64,000 nt of DNA from Parvibaculum sp039680535 (GTDB taxonomy: Bacteria > Pseudomonadota > Alphaproteobacteria > Parvibaculales > Parvibaculaceae), in NCBI RefSeq assembly GCF_039680535.1, contig NZ_JBDKSS010000019.1, positions 51,891 through 115,890 on the forward strand, given 5' to 3'. Every line of letters starts with the position of its first letter. Within the stretch, counting starts at the first letter, position 1. The notes beneath the pieces are model-generated. The model saw nothing but the letters and a program-made list of their open reading frames with translations. It did not search any database and was not told where the DNA came from. The position numbers and the translations under genes are program-made. Shown one piece after another: positions 19,198-28,298 of the stretch.

Positions 19198-19298
19198 ATG
19201 ACGCTGAAGGCGTGACCTTGGGGGCTCGCCTCGCTGCCCGCCTGTGGGTTAGCTTATAGCCCCGTCCGCCGGAAAAATGAAAAGCGTCAAGGCTCCGA

Positions 19299-19706
19299 AT
19301 GACCTTCCGTCTCCACGAACAGTTGCATGCCGATACCTATACGGTGAAGGACCTCGCGCTTTGCCGGGTTCTGTTGATGAACGACCGGCGTTTCCCCTGG
19401 ACCATTCTCGTGCCCCGCCGCGACGGCTTGCGCGATTTCCATGAGGTGGCGAAGGCCGACAAGGCGACTTTCCACGCCGAGATCGACCAGGTCTCGGAGG
19501 CGCTGAGGCGGCTCACCGGCGCTTACAAGATCAACGTCGCGGCGCTGGGCAACATGGTGCACCAGCTTCATGTGCATGTGATCGCCCGTTTCGAGGGGGA
19601 TGCCGCCTGGCCGAAGCCGGTCTGGGGGCAGGGTGTGGCCGATCCCTATGACCCGCCGGCTGCCGGAGAGCTTATCGAAAGCTTAAGAAAAGAGCTTCAC
19701 AGTTAA
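19299..19706 (+). CDS. HIT-domain protein
   Basis: This 135-aa HIT-superfamily nucleotide-binding protein has a catalytic histidine triad written as HQLHVHVIARFEGD (residues about 88-101). Members hydrolyse or transfer nucleotidyl groups (AMP-lysine, Ap4A or similar). The preceding VAALGNMVHQLH and the FPWTILVPRR strand match the alphaproteobacterial short HIT subfamily. No operon partner is evident, as the next gene is 58 bases downstream with its own start region. Confidence 0.9.
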   Translation: MTFRLHEQLHADTYTVKDLALCRVLLMNDRRFPWTILVPRRDGLRDFHEVAKADKATFHAEIDQVSEALRRLTGAYKINVAALGNMVHQLHVHVIARFEGDAAWPKPVWGQGVADPYDPPAAGELIESLRKELHS

Positions 19707-19764
19707 CCTTTGGTTTAAGGTTCGCCCCCTAGTCTTGGCTCCATGGCGGCAATTTCCGCCGATC

Positions 19765-20226
19765 ATGGAGAGAGCCGTGGCGACCTGCCTCATCGCCGAT
19801 TCATCCGCGCCGGTCCGCAAGGCCGCGAAATTCCTGCTCGAAAGCCTGGGCTTCGAGGTTGCAGGTGCGCGCGATGGCGATGAAGCGCTGCGGATGGTTC
19901 GGAGCGTTGCACCGGATCTCATCCTGCTCGATGCCCGGTTGCCGCGGATCGAGACTGCCGCGCTGATCGACGAAATCAGATCGCTGCCGGAAGGTGGGCG
20001 TGCCTGCATTTTCTTTGTCGCCGATGGTGGGCCCGCTGGCGTCCGCGCCGCCATGGAGGCGGGGGCCGACGACTTCCTGATCAAGCCGTTCGACCGGGAG
20101 CTTCTGTCCTTCAAGCTCGAACAGGCCCGCGCGCGGGGCTGCTTGCGCGAGGGGAAGAGGGCCATGAGGCTCGTTCAGGACAATTCCCATTCGTGGCGCT
20201 TCCGCGTTTTCGGCAAGGCAGTCTGA
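19765..20226 (+). CDS. CheY-like single-domain response regulator
   Basis: This 153-aa receiver domain has no output domain. The phosphoacceptor aspartate is in LILLDARLP (about residue 53) and the invariant lysine in LIKPFD (about residue 104). The first acidic pocket is reduced to a single aspartate in ADSS, and the switch Thr/Ser is alanine in FFVADGG. It may therefore signal differently from CheY. The start at ATG 19765 keeps the first beta-strand at the N-terminus. No histidine kinase is adjacent. Confidence 0.8.
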   Translation: MERAVATCLIADSSAPVRKAAKFLLESLGFEVAGARDGDEALRMVRSVAPDLILLDARLPRIETAALIDEIRSLPEGGRACIFFVADGGPAGVRAAMEAGADDFLIKPFDRELLSFKLEQARARGCLREGKRAMRLVQDNSHSWRFRVFGKAV

Positions 20227-20444
20227 GACGACGCTTCAGCGAAACGCGGCAATGGCGGCTTTCATGCCCCGGGTCTGTATCCGATCCGGGAGCAATGTCG
20301 CCTAACCCATTTCTGTATCGTGATTTTTTGGTGAGTGGCGCAGCGCTCTCGGGCAGTCGGCTCTTCTGAGCAGGCTTGAGCACCGGGATGCTGCCTGTCG
20401 CCCGCGCGCCCTGGGCTCTACCTCTGGCACGGAGCTTGCGACCC

Positions 20445-21458
20445 ATGTCTCGTGCAACAGAGGTCTTTTCGAGCATGAGCCTGGTTCAAGCCATATCGGC
20501 ACCCACCCAGATCGCCGCCGCGCTGCAGAATGCAAGCGCGCAGACGGGGGCCGACTTCAACTATTTGCTGAACACGGCCATGCGCGAGTCGAGCCTGAAT
20601 TGCTCTGCTAAATCAGGCACTTCCAGCGCTTGCGGACTATTTCAGTTCACCGAGCAGACCTGGCTCGCGACGATGAAGAAGGATGGTGCGGCGCTGGGTC
20701 TGGCCCAGTATGCCGACCGGATCACGCAGGATGCGCGCGGCAAGTATGTCGTGGCCGATCCTGCCGCCCGCCGGGAAATTCTTGCCCTCCGCGACGATCC
20801 GCAGGTCTCGGCGCTGATGGCGGGAGCCTTAACCAGCGACAGCAAGGACCGGCTCGAGTCGAGCCTCGGGCGTTCGGTGAGCTCCGGCGAACTCTATGTC
20901 GCGCATTTCCTGGGGGCGGGCGGCGCGACGAAGCTCATCTCCGCCGCCGAGGACACGCCGAACGCGCGCGCCGATCTGCTGTTTCCGCAGGCTGCCGCCG
21001 CAAACCGGTCGATCTTCTACACCTCGTCGGGCGCGCCGAAGACGGTCGGGGAGGTCTATCAGAATCTGGTCTCCAAGCATCAGCAGGGCGGCGAACTCGC
21101 GCCCCGGCCGGTGCTGGCCAGTTCGGCGCAGGAAACGGCGGCGCCGGCCGGCGTCGAGCCGACATCGCTCAGCGCGGCCAATGACGATGTGGCTGAACCC
21201 TTCTATTCGGCCTCTTATTCGGCCTCCTATTCGGCCTCCTATTCGGCCTCTGCGGCGGGCGACCGCGCCGCCGCCGTTTCGGCGGCAGCGGCTTCCATTT
21301 CCCGCTCGCCGCTGAGGCTTACGCCCGGCGTTCTCGCCGTCCTCAATTCGCTCGACGCTCCCGCCCAGAACGAGCGCAAGGAGGCGAAGGACGAACGCGA
21401 CGACAAGGCGAAAGTGGCCAGCCGCCTCTTGCCGCGTTCGGGCTTCGCCTATGGCTGA
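20445..21458 (+). CDS. Lytic-transglycosylase-like (SLT-fold) protein with YSAS repeats
   Basis: The product is 337 aa from ATG 20445 (an ATG at 20475 is also possible). Residues 25-150 resemble the SLT lysozyme-like domain of alphaproteobacterial flagellar and cell-wall hydrolases: NYLLNTAMRESSLN contains the catalytic-type glutamate, followed by GLFQFTEQTW and a GELYVAHFLGAGGATKLI stretch. It would cleave peptidoglycan glycan strands. No classical signal peptide is obvious. Four tandem YSAS repeats (from 21204) are followed by an alanine-rich linker and a charged KEAKDERDDKAK tail. Confidence 0.75.
   Translation: MSRATEVFSSMSLVQAISAPTQIAAALQNASAQTGADFNYLLNTAMRESSLNCSAKSGTSSACGLFQFTEQTWLATMKKDGAALGLAQYADRITQDARGKYVVADPAARREILALRDDPQVSALMAGALTSDSKDRLESSLGRSVSSGELYVAHFLGAGGATKLISAAEDTPNARADLLFPQAAAANRSIFYTSSGAPKTVGEVYQNLVSKHQQGGELAPRPVLASSAQETAAPAGVEPTSLSAANDDVAEPFYSASYSASYSASYSASAAGDRAAAVSAAAASISRSPLRLTPGVLAVLNSLDAPAQNERKEAKDERDDKAKVASRLLPRSGFAYG
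21204..21251 (+). repeat. 4 x 12-bp in-frame tandem repeat
   Basis: Four near-identical units of TATTCGGCCTCC encode YSAS four times inside the SLT-like protein. The unit is in frame, so copy-number change would alter linker length without breaking the protein. Confidence 0.95.
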
Positions 21459-22658
21459 TCAGCCGATGGTTTTGGCGTCCCTGAGCTTCGCGAGGTCGTC
21501 GTCGCTGTAGCCCGCGGCGCGCAGCACATCGAGGGTGTGCTGGCCGAGGGCAGGGGCCGCGCCCTTGGGACCGTCATCGGCGCCGGGAAAGCGAACGGGG
21601 CTCGCAGGCGCCTTGAAGGTTCCCGAGCCATCCTCCTCGGGAACGTCGACGAAGGCCCCGGCGGCGATCGCCTGCGGGTCCGCCACGACATCCTTGGGAT
21701 GCATCAGCGGCGACCAGATCACGTCATGCTCGTCTAGCTTCTGCCGCCAATGGTCGAGATCGTGCTGGGCAAAGGCCGCGTCCAGAATGTCCACCAGTTC
21801 GGCGGCATTGGTGCGGCGGCCCTTGGGGTTGGCGAAACGCGGATCGGTTTCGAGTTCAGGCTGACCGATGATCTTGCAGACCGCAGTCCAGTCCACCGAA
21901 CCCTGACGTGGCACGATGACAAACCACTCGCCGCTCCTGGTCTTGAAGAAGTTGCTGATCGGCTGCACGGCCTCATGGCGCGACTTGGTGGAGCCAAGTT
22001 TGCCGAATTTGAGCTGCATGGCCATGTCGGAGCCCGCCGCATAGATACCGGTACGGATGAGCGACGACTCGACGAGGCGGCCCTTGCCCGTGCGCTGGCG
22101 TTCGACCAAGGCTGCGAGAATGCCGCCGACGGTGGCCATGCTGGTCGTGTGGTCGCCGATGCCGGTGCGGAGCGTCGTCGGCTCCGTGCCCTTCACCGTT
22201 TCGAGATAGCCGAGGCCCGAGCGCGCCCAGAAGGCGGCGATGTCGAAGCCGGGCCGGTCGCGCTCCGCGCCTTCGAGGCCGTAGCCGGTGACGCTGGCAT
22301 AGACGAGACGCGGATTGATGGCCGAGAGCGAGGCATAGTCGAGGCCCGAACGCTCCAACCCGCCGGGCCTGACATTGGTGAGGAAAACGTCGGCGTCCTT
22401 GACCAGTCGCTTCACCGCTTCCACGCCCTCAGGCGTCGCAGTGTTGATGGCGACGCCCTTCTTGCCGCGGTTGTCGAGGTCGAAGATCGGGCTGCCCTTG
22501 AGATGGTCCGCGCCGATACTCGCCATGGTGTAGCGCATGGGGCAGCCCGCCAGCGGTTCGATCTTGACGACCTCCGCGCCCCAGTCGGCAAGGATGCCGC
22601 CCGCGCCCGGCGCCGCGATGTAGGTCGCCATTTCTATGACTTTGATACCTTCGAGCAT
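21459..22658 (-). CDS. CaiB/BaiF family III CoA transferase
   Basis: This 399-aa product counts from the ATG at 22658, preceded by GAGGGAGCGG; a longer frame begins at 22697. The N-terminal LEGIKVIEMATYIAAPGAGGILADWGAEVVKIEP is the family hallmark. The catalytic aspartate lies in the FDLDNRGKKGVAINT to PGFDIAAFWARSG region (about residue 160). Family members move CoA between carboxylic acids, for example oxalate, carnitine or bile acids. The neighbouring acyl-CoA genes suggest a catabolic role; the substrate is unknown. Confidence 0.9.
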   Translation of the reverse strand: MLEGIKVIEMATYIAAPGAGGILADWGAEVVKIEPLAGCPMRYTMASIGADHLKGSPIFDLDNRGKKGVAINTATPEGVEAVKRLVKDADVFLTNVRPGGLERSGLDYASLSAINPRLVYASVTGYGLEGAERDRPGFDIAAFWARSGLGYLETVKGTEPTTLRTGIGDHTTSMATVGGILAALVERQRTGKGRLVESSLIRTGIYAAGSDMAMQLKFGKLGSTKSRHEAVQPISNFFKTRSGEWFVIVPRQGSVDWTAVCKIIGQPELETDPRFANPKGRRTNAAELVDILDAAFAQHDLDHWRQKLDEHDVIWSPLMHPKDVVADPQAIAAGAFVDVPEEDGSGTFKAPASPVRFPGADDGPKGAAPALGQHTLDVLRAAGYSDDDLAKLRDAKTIG

Positions 22659-22819
22659 ATCCGCTCCCTCTTTGGATTTCTTGTTGCCGGCGATCATCCA
22701 TGAAACGCCGGGACTGTCAAAGGCGCGCCGGTTTCGCCGCGGGTCTGAAGGCTTCGTTAAAGACTTTGCCCTAGCCTGCGCGAAGAGTGTGCGATGCGGA
22801 TTCTCTGGGGCCGGGCTCG

Positions 22820-23953
22820 ATGATGCAGGACAGGCTGATATATGCCGACGTGGAGCGTCTGCTCTCCGAGCCGATGGACGACGTCCGGGCGACCATCGCG
22901 CGCAAGGTCGCCTCTCAGTTTCGCAACGTCGTGCTGACTCCGCGCGAGCGCGAACTGGCTCAGGAAATTCTGGGATATCTGGTGCGCGACATCGCGGCGC
23001 AGGTGCGCGGCGCGCTGGCGCAAAGCCTGTGCGATCTTGCCGATGCGCCGCACGGCATCATTCTCGCCCTCGCACGCGATATCGACGAGGTTGCGCTTCC
23101 GGTTCTCGAAAACTCAACGGTTCTGACCGACGAGGACATGGTGCATCTGATTCTCACGGGCGGCGGCGCCAAGCAGCGCGCCATCGCGGGTCGAAGGATT
23201 GTGTCGCCGGCCGTCGCCGATGCCATCGCGGAAGTGGGCAGCCGCGCGGCCGTCGAGACGCTTGTCGGCAATGAGGGCGCGGCCATCAGGCCCGCCGCGC
23301 TCAACAGGATTGTCGATCGGTATGCCGGCGACGTGGACATCATCGATCCTATGGCCCGCCGCGGCGATCTGCCGGCCTGCCTGATCGAGCGCCTCGTGAC
23401 CCTCGTGTCCGATCAGTTGCGTCAGCAAATGATCGAGCGTTACGCCATCGACCCGGCCATGGCGGAGATATTCGAAGAACAGGCGCGCGAGCGTGTGCTG
23501 GTCGAACGGCTTCAGGCGATCAATCCCGACGAGGTCGGCCCTGTCGCGCTTCAGATCGCGGACCGCAAGCGGCTTTCGGCCTCTCTGCTTCTGCGCGCGC
23601 TCTGCGCGGGCGAGGTTGGTTTTGTGGAGACGGGTTTTTCGCTGCTCACCAGCGTGCCGCCGGAGCGGGCGGCGTGGCTCATTCACGATGTGGGGCCCCT
23701 TGGCTTCCGGGCCGTCTATGCACGCGCGGCGCTGCCGGAAGTTTTCTACGTCGCCTTTCGCGCGGCACTCGATGTCATTCATGAGCTTCAGGCGGACGGG
23801 CATCTTTCGGACCGGCCATATCTGCGCCATTGCATGCTCACACGCATCGGCGAGAGGTTTCCGGACATCGAGGCCGGCGATGTCGATTTCCTGATCGATC
23901 GTATTACGCGGCGCCTGAGCGGGGCGTCCCTGGGCCGGGGCTTTGCGGCCTGA
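22820..23953 (+). CDS. DUF2336 domain protein
   Basis: The product is 377 aa from ATG 22820. It matches the alphaproteobacterial DUF2336 family: VRATIARKVASQFR and helical HEAT-like repeats (LARDIDEVALPVLENSTVLTDEDMVHLI) in the first half, and a conserved SLLLRALCAGEVGFVETGFSLLT in the second. It is soluble and all alpha-helical. The function of this family is not settled. It stands alone between the CoA transferase and the thiolase. Confidence 0.75.
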   Translation: MMQDRLIYADVERLLSEPMDDVRATIARKVASQFRNVVLTPRERELAQEILGYLVRDIAAQVRGALAQSLCDLADAPHGIILALARDIDEVALPVLENSTVLTDEDMVHLILTGGGAKQRAIAGRRIVSPAVADAIAEVGSRAAVETLVGNEGAAIRPAALNRIVDRYAGDVDIIDPMARRGDLPACLIERLVTLVSDQLRQQMIERYAIDPAMAEIFEEQARERVLVERLQAINPDEVGPVALQIADRKRLSASLLLRALCAGEVGFVETGFSLLTSVPPERAAWLIHDVGPLGFRAVYARAALPEVFYVAFRAALDVIHELQADGHLSDRPYLRHCMLTRIGERFPDIEAGDVDFLIDRITRRLSGASLGRGFAA

Positions 23954-24031
23954 AGGCCGAACAAAAACCACTTCGCGCACCCAAAAGGAAGCTGGTAGGT
24001 TGCGGCCCTTCCATCAGAAAGGGCCAGAGCC

Positions 24032-25246
24032 ATGACGCATGCCACACGAGAAGCCTTTATCTGCGACGCGGTGAGAACGCCGATCGGCCGGTATGCCGGG
24101 GCGCTTGCTACCGTGCGTGCGGATGATCTCGGCGCAGTGCCGATCATGGCGCTGATGGAGCGCAATCCCTCGATCAACTGGAGCCGTATCGACGATGTGA
24201 TCTTCGGCTGCGCCAATCAGGCGGGCGAGGACAACCGCAACGTGGCGCGCATGTCGTCGCTGCTGGCGGGCCTGCCCGATACGGTGCCGGGCTCGACGAT
24301 CAATCGCCTCTGCGGCTCGGGCATGGATGCGGTCGGCACGGCAGCCCGCGCCATCAAATCCGGCGAAACCGATCTCATGATCGCGGGCGGCGTCGAGAGC
24401 ATGTCGCGTGCGCCCTTCGTCATGGGCAAGGCGACGAGTGCCTATTCGCGCGATGCGCAGATCTATGACACGACCATCGGCTGGCGTTTCATCAACCCGC
24501 TGATGAACCGGCAATACGGCACACATTCGATGCCCGAGACGGCGGAGAATGTCGCGGAGGAATTCCAGATCTCGCGCGAGGATCAGGACGCGTTTTCCGT
24601 GCGGAGCCAGCAGCGCGCCGGACGCGCCATGGCATCCGGCCGCTTCGCGAAGGAGATCGTGCCGGTCACCATTTCCGGCAGGAAGGGGGAGACTGTCGTC
24701 TCGCAGGACGAGCATCCGCGTCCCGACACCACGCTTGAAGCGCTGGCGAAGTTGCCGACGCCGTTCCGTCAGGGCGGCTCGGTGACGGCGGGCAATGCCT
24801 CGGGCGTCAATGACGGTGCCTGCGCCATGATCATCGCGTCGGCCGGCGCTGTCGAAGCGCATGGCCTCACTCCTCGCGCGCGCATTCTCGGCATGGCGAC
24901 GGCGGGCGTGCCGCCGCGCATCATGGGCATCGGGCCCGCGCCCGCAACGCGCAAGGTGCTGGAAAAGACCGGCCTCAATATCGGCGATATCGAAGTCATC
25001 GAGTTGAACGAGGCTTTCGCCGCGCAGGGCCTCGCGGTCATGCGCGATCTCGGCCTGCCGGACGACGCAGAACATGTGAACCCCAATGGTGGCGCCATCG
25101 CGCTTGGCCATCCGCTCGGCATGAGCGGCGCGCGCCTCGTCACGACGGCGGTGCAGGAGTTGCATGAACGCGGCGCGCGCTATGCGCTCTGCACCATGTG
25201 CATTGGCGTCGGGCAGGGCATCGCGATGATTGTGGAGCGGGTGTAA
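24032..25246 (+). CDS. pcaF: Acetyl-CoA acetyltransferase, probably 3-oxoadipyl-CoA thiolase
   Basis: This 404-aa thiolase has the nucleophilic cysteine in INRLCGSGMDAV (about residue 91), the histidine in NPNGGAIALGHPLGMSGAR, and the second cysteine in ALCTMCIGVGQG near the C-terminus. The wording of RLCGSGMDAVGTAARAIKSGE and SMPETAENVAEEF is closest to PcaF-type thiolases, which cleave 3-oxoadipyl-CoA to succinyl-CoA and acetyl-CoA in aromatic degradation. No other pca gene is in the window, so a general beta-ketothiolase remains possible. A REP-like repeat follows. Confidence 0.85.
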   Translation: MTHATREAFICDAVRTPIGRYAGALATVRADDLGAVPIMALMERNPSINWSRIDDVIFGCANQAGEDNRNVARMSSLLAGLPDTVPGSTINRLCGSGMDAVGTAARAIKSGETDLMIAGGVESMSRAPFVMGKATSAYSRDAQIYDTTIGWRFINPLMNRQYGTHSMPETAENVAEEFQISREDQDAFSVRSQQRAGRAMASGRFAKEIVPVTISGRKGETVVSQDEHPRPDTTLEALAKLPTPFRQGGSVTAGNASGVNDGACAMIIASAGAVEAHGLTPRARILGMATAGVPPRIMGIGPAPATRKVLEKTGLNIGDIEVIELNEAFAAQGLAVMRDLGLPDDAEHVNPNGGAIALGHPLGMSGARLVTTAVQELHERGARYALCTMCIGVGQGIAMIVERV

Positions 25247-25267
25247 GGCTTCGCCCGAAAGCGGACC

Positions 25268-25350
25268 GTCATCCCGGCCTCGTGCCGGGATCCAGGAGTT
25301 GCCGGCGCTGCATTCGACGCCCCTGGACGCCGGGACAAGCCCGGGGTGAC
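25268..25350. repeat. REP/BIME-like intergenic repeat (copy 2)
   Basis: The element has two hairpins of CCCGGC/GCCGGG type, with outer arms GTCATCCCGG at 25268 and GGGGTGAC ending at 25350, and an inner ATCCAGG/CCTGGAC pair. The architecture matches the element at 4281-4376, including the acaag loop. It lies between convergent genes (thiolase and EAL protein) and may serve as a bidirectional terminator. Confidence 0.75.
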
Positions 25351-25361
25351 AATAAAAACGC

Positions 25362-26507
25362 TTACATTCCCAGTGCGCGCAGGAAGAAATTCTTCTTCTT
25401 TTTCTGCTTTGGCTTCGGCCGCTTGACGCGCATGCGGATCGGCTGGTCGACGCCGGCGATGCGGCGTCCGTTTTTCGGAAGGCGGCGCAACAGGGCGACG
25501 AGCTTGCGGTCGGGAAAGATGCAGACGACATCGATTTCGGCGATCGGCACCGGAATGTCATCCGTCCCCGGAATGGCGTAATCGAGTGCCTCGTAGTCGA
25601 TGATCATCTCGACGATGGGGAGGTCGAGGCGTGCGACGGCTTCCTCCTGCTCGTCGAGCGCTTCGGTCAGGACCAACTCGTCGAGTTCGTCCTCGCGGGC
25701 GGCTTCCTGAAGATCGCGCTTGAGATCCAGCGCGAATGTCCAGCCGATAAGGTCCTTCGGCTCGCGCGGCGGGCAGATATGCGAGCCCTGCGCCGCCGTG
25801 AAGCCGAGCGCGGCCAGCGCGGAAAGGGTGGTCTCGTCCTCGACGCCGACGGCGGTTGCGTCCAGCCCCTGGGCGGCGGCGAGCGCAACGCGCTTGCCGA
25901 TGAACCCGAGGCCGGACTGCTTGAGGCGGCGGGCGAACTGGATGATGGCGCCGCCTGAAATCTTGATCTCGCTGAAGTGGTCGGGAGTGAGAAGCTCCTG
26001 CGGCACGATGACGGCGCCGCCGCCATCCAGCGCCGTGCGGAAGCCGAGGCGCCGCATTTCGGCGATGGTCGCGACAGCATCCTGACCGTGCCGTGCGAAA
26101 ACGGCCTCGGGCACTTCAATGGTGAATTGCGACGGGTCGAGCCCATGTTCGCCGATGATGCCGTCCAACGCGCCCGGAAGGGCCGGATCGGTGAGGTCGC
26201 TGCCCGAAATGTTGAGCGAGACCGGCCAGTTCTGGCCGCGGAGGCGCCAGGCCTCCATCGACTCGGAAGCGGCGGCGGCGACGAAACGGGTCAGCTCGCC
26301 GCTACGTCCATGGCGGTCGAAGAAGGAAAGGAAGAGGCCCGGCGGCATCAGCCCATAATCCGGATGAAGCCAGCGGACATAGGCTTCGGCGCCGAGCACG
26401 CGGCCCGTCGCAAGCTCGATCTTCGGCTGGAAGACGAGGTGCAGATGCCGCGCCTCGAAAGCGAGGTCGATGTCGCGGTTGGTCAGCCGAAAGGAACTGC
26501 TGTACAT
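25362..26507 (-). CDS. Degenerate EAL-domain protein
   Basis: The product is 381 aa from ATG 26507. Residues 15-240 form an EAL phosphodiesterase fold, but motifs are altered. EAL reads EAY (GAEAYVRWLHP), LNISGSDL keeps the asparagine, IEVPE keeps its glutamate, the DDFG loop reads LDGGG, and KID reads KIS. Loss of the second aspartate of the DDFG motif makes cyclic-di-GMP hydrolysis doubtful; it may bind the nucleotide or act as an adaptor. The C-terminal 140 residues are not recognised and end in a lysine-rich KPKPKQKKKKN tail that could touch membrane or nucleic acid. Confidence 0.82.
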   Translation of the reverse strand: MYSSSFRLTNRDIDLAFEARHLHLVFQPKIELATGRVLGAEAYVRWLHPDYGLMPPGLFLSFFDRHGRSGELTRFVAAAASESMEAWRLRGQNWPVSLNISGSDLTDPALPGALDGIIGEHGLDPSQFTIEVPEAVFARHGQDAVATIAEMRRLGFRTALDGGGAVIVPQELLTPDHFSEIKISGGAIIQFARRLKQSGLGFIGKRVALAAAQGLDATAVGVEDETTLSALAALGFTAAQGSHICPPREPKDLIGWTFALDLKRDLQEAAREDELDELVLTEALDEQEEAVARLDLPIVEMIIDYEALDYAIPGTDDIPVPIAEIDVVCIFPDRKLVALLRRLPKNGRRIAGVDQPIRMRVKRPKPKQKKKKNFFLRALGM

Positions 26508-26683
26508 CTTGGGCCAAATTCTTTGGTCGCGGGGCAGGCGCAAGGCGCCTGCTTGAAATTTGCCCTGCGGCTGGTTTAGGCCGGCTTAACAATCCGGTGG
26601 CGCGGCAAACAGCCTTGCCAATAGATTAAGAAAAAGACGCTCAGCCAGAAAAAGCGTCAGGAAATGAAACAGGGAGTAAGTCC

Positions 26684-27484
26684 ATGTCCAACCCGGCAAG
26701 CGACAAGCTGATTCCGGCTGCCACCATTCTCCTGCTGCGCGACAGCGCGGAGGGCCTCGAAGTCTTCATGGTGGTGCGCCATCACCAGATCGACTTCGCC
26801 TCCGGCGCGCTCGTCTTTCCGGGCGGCAAGGTCGATCCGCGCGACCGGCATGAAAATGTGCGTGGGCTCGTCGACGGTGCGGAGAATCTGGACGATTGGG
26901 AATTTGCGATGCGCGTCGCGGCGATCCGCGAGGCCTATGAGGAATGCGGCGTGCTGCTTGCCCGCGATGAGAAGACGGGCGCGCTCGTCAACGCGGCGCG
27001 GCTGACCGAACTTGAGCATCGGCGCGACGCATTGAACAAGGGTGAGATCGGCATTGGCGACATGCTGGCCGAAGAAGGTCTGCGCCTTGCCGCCGATCTG
27101 CTGACGCCTTACGCGCACTGGATCACGCCGAACATGATGCCCAAGCGCTTCGACACGCGCTTCTATCTCGCCATGGCGCCGGAAGATCATCTTGCCGTGC
27201 ATGACGGATCGGAGTCGGTCGACTCGGTCTGGATCAAGCCGCTCGACGCCGTGCGCGAGGCGGAAGAAGGCAAGCGCACCATCATCTTCCCGACGCGCGT
27301 CAATGTGCAGAAGCTTGGCCGTCACGAAAATGCCGCCCATGCCATCGAAACGGCTCGGGCCGCGCGCATCGTCACCGTCGAGCCGCAGGTGACGAAGAAC
27401 GAGGCCGGCGAGCCCGTGCTGCGCATTCCCATCGACGCGGGTTACGACGTCAACGACGAGCCGTTGTCACGCGTGAAGGTGTAA
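26684..27484 (+). CDS. NUDIX hydrolase
   Basis: This 266-aa protein carries an extended Nudix box. FPGGKVDPRDRHENVRG begins it, and AIREAYEECGVLLAR supplies the REx2EEx(G) metal site about 45 residues after the glycines (about residues 81-95). The insert between the two halves resembles NUDT7/NUDT19-like CoA pyrophosphatase or RNA-decapping relatives. The family hydrolyses nucleoside diphosphate-linked substrates. The start is preceded by CAGGGAG. It is transcribed divergently from the EAL gene. Confidence 0.85.
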   Translation: MSNPASDKLIPAATILLLRDSAEGLEVFMVVRHHQIDFASGALVFPGGKVDPRDRHENVRGLVDGAENLDDWEFAMRVAAIREAYEECGVLLARDEKTGALVNAARLTELEHRRDALNKGEIGIGDMLAEEGLRLAADLLTPYAHWITPNMMPKRFDTRFYLAMAPEDHLAVHDGSESVDSVWIKPLDAVREAEEGKRTIIFPTRVNVQKLGRHENAAHAIETARAARIVTVEPQVTKNEAGEPVLRIPIDAGYDVNDEPLSRVKV

Positions 27485-27539
27485 GCGGCTTCAGAACGGA
27501 AACTGTTCTGTCAGGGTGCGCTCGCCGAGGGCCGGGCGT

Positions 27540-28184
27540 CTATCGCACCGGCGTCGGTGTGTAGGTCCAGGTCCAGCCCTTGTCGACGACGATCATCGAC
27601 TTGCCGTCGGACGAGACCGTCAATTGGCTGCCGGGTTCCACCGGCATGGCGAGGATCATCGTTCCGGGAACGGCGAGGTCCGCATTCTCCGTGGTCGATC
27701 TGGCCGGCACGGACTCCGACCCGCCTGTGCAGGCCACGGGCATGGCGGCGGCGGGGTAATCGCGCCGCACCGACATGGCGAGCTGGCCGCCGAGCCCTTC
27801 TTTCAACGACAGCAACGTGAAGTGCTCGTATTTGCCGTTGAGCGCGGGTGCCCGGCATCCGGCCGCGCCGTTCCGCAGGGCGCCGATCTCGGTGGGGAGA
27901 TTTTTGATGATGGGCTCGCCGACGAGTTTGGCTTCGGTCTGGTCCCAGTCAAAGCTCACCTCGACCCGGTCCTTGACGGGCGCATAGCCGTTTGTCCCGG
28001 CATTGACGATCAGCGCGTCGGCGGAATAGTCGCCGGTCACCGCATAATGCACGACCGTCACCGTCGCCCATTTCTGCATGACTTCGGCGTTGATCTCAGC
28101 GGCGGCGACCGGCGCGCCGATGAAGAGCGTGGCGGTAAGGGCCATGGCAAAGGCGCTAGGAGTGCGCCATAGACGAATTTTCAT
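27540..28184 (-). CDS. Secreted hypothetical protein
   Basis: This 214-aa product opens with a signal peptide (AFAMALTATLFIGAPVAAA) and then a beta-rich domain. The start is set at ATG 28184; 28211 is the longer frame. Two cysteines (AAGCRAP and PVACTGG) are spaced as if for a disulfide. No family is recognised. It is probably periplasmic and stands alone. Confidence 0.5.
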   Translation of the reverse strand: MKIRLWRTPSAFAMALTATLFIGAPVAAAEINAEVMQKWATVTVVHYAVTGDYSADALIVNAGTNGYAPVKDRVEVSFDWDQTEAKLVGEPIIKNLPTEIGALRNGAAGCRAPALNGKYEHFTLLSLKEGLGGQLAMSVRRDYPAAAMPVACTGGSESVPARSTTENADLAVPGTMILAMPVEPGSQLTVSSDGKSMIVVDKGWTWTYTPTPVR

Positions 28185-28298
28185 GAATGTCGCTCCCCTG
28201 CGTGACAGCACCGAAGTATGTCCCGGTCCGGCCCGGACAGCGAGGGGAAAGAATGACGGACGCCGTGACGATGCGCGGCGACCGGTTCCGAGGCGCGC

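Noticed and set aside
20227..20444. Promoter-like or RNA element before the SLT-like gene
   Set aside because: No consensus promoter or stable hairpin with a U-run could be supported.
24014..25561. 515-aa minus-strand frame across the thiolase
   Set aside because: Opposite strand of a clear thiolase; it also reads through the REP-like repeat.
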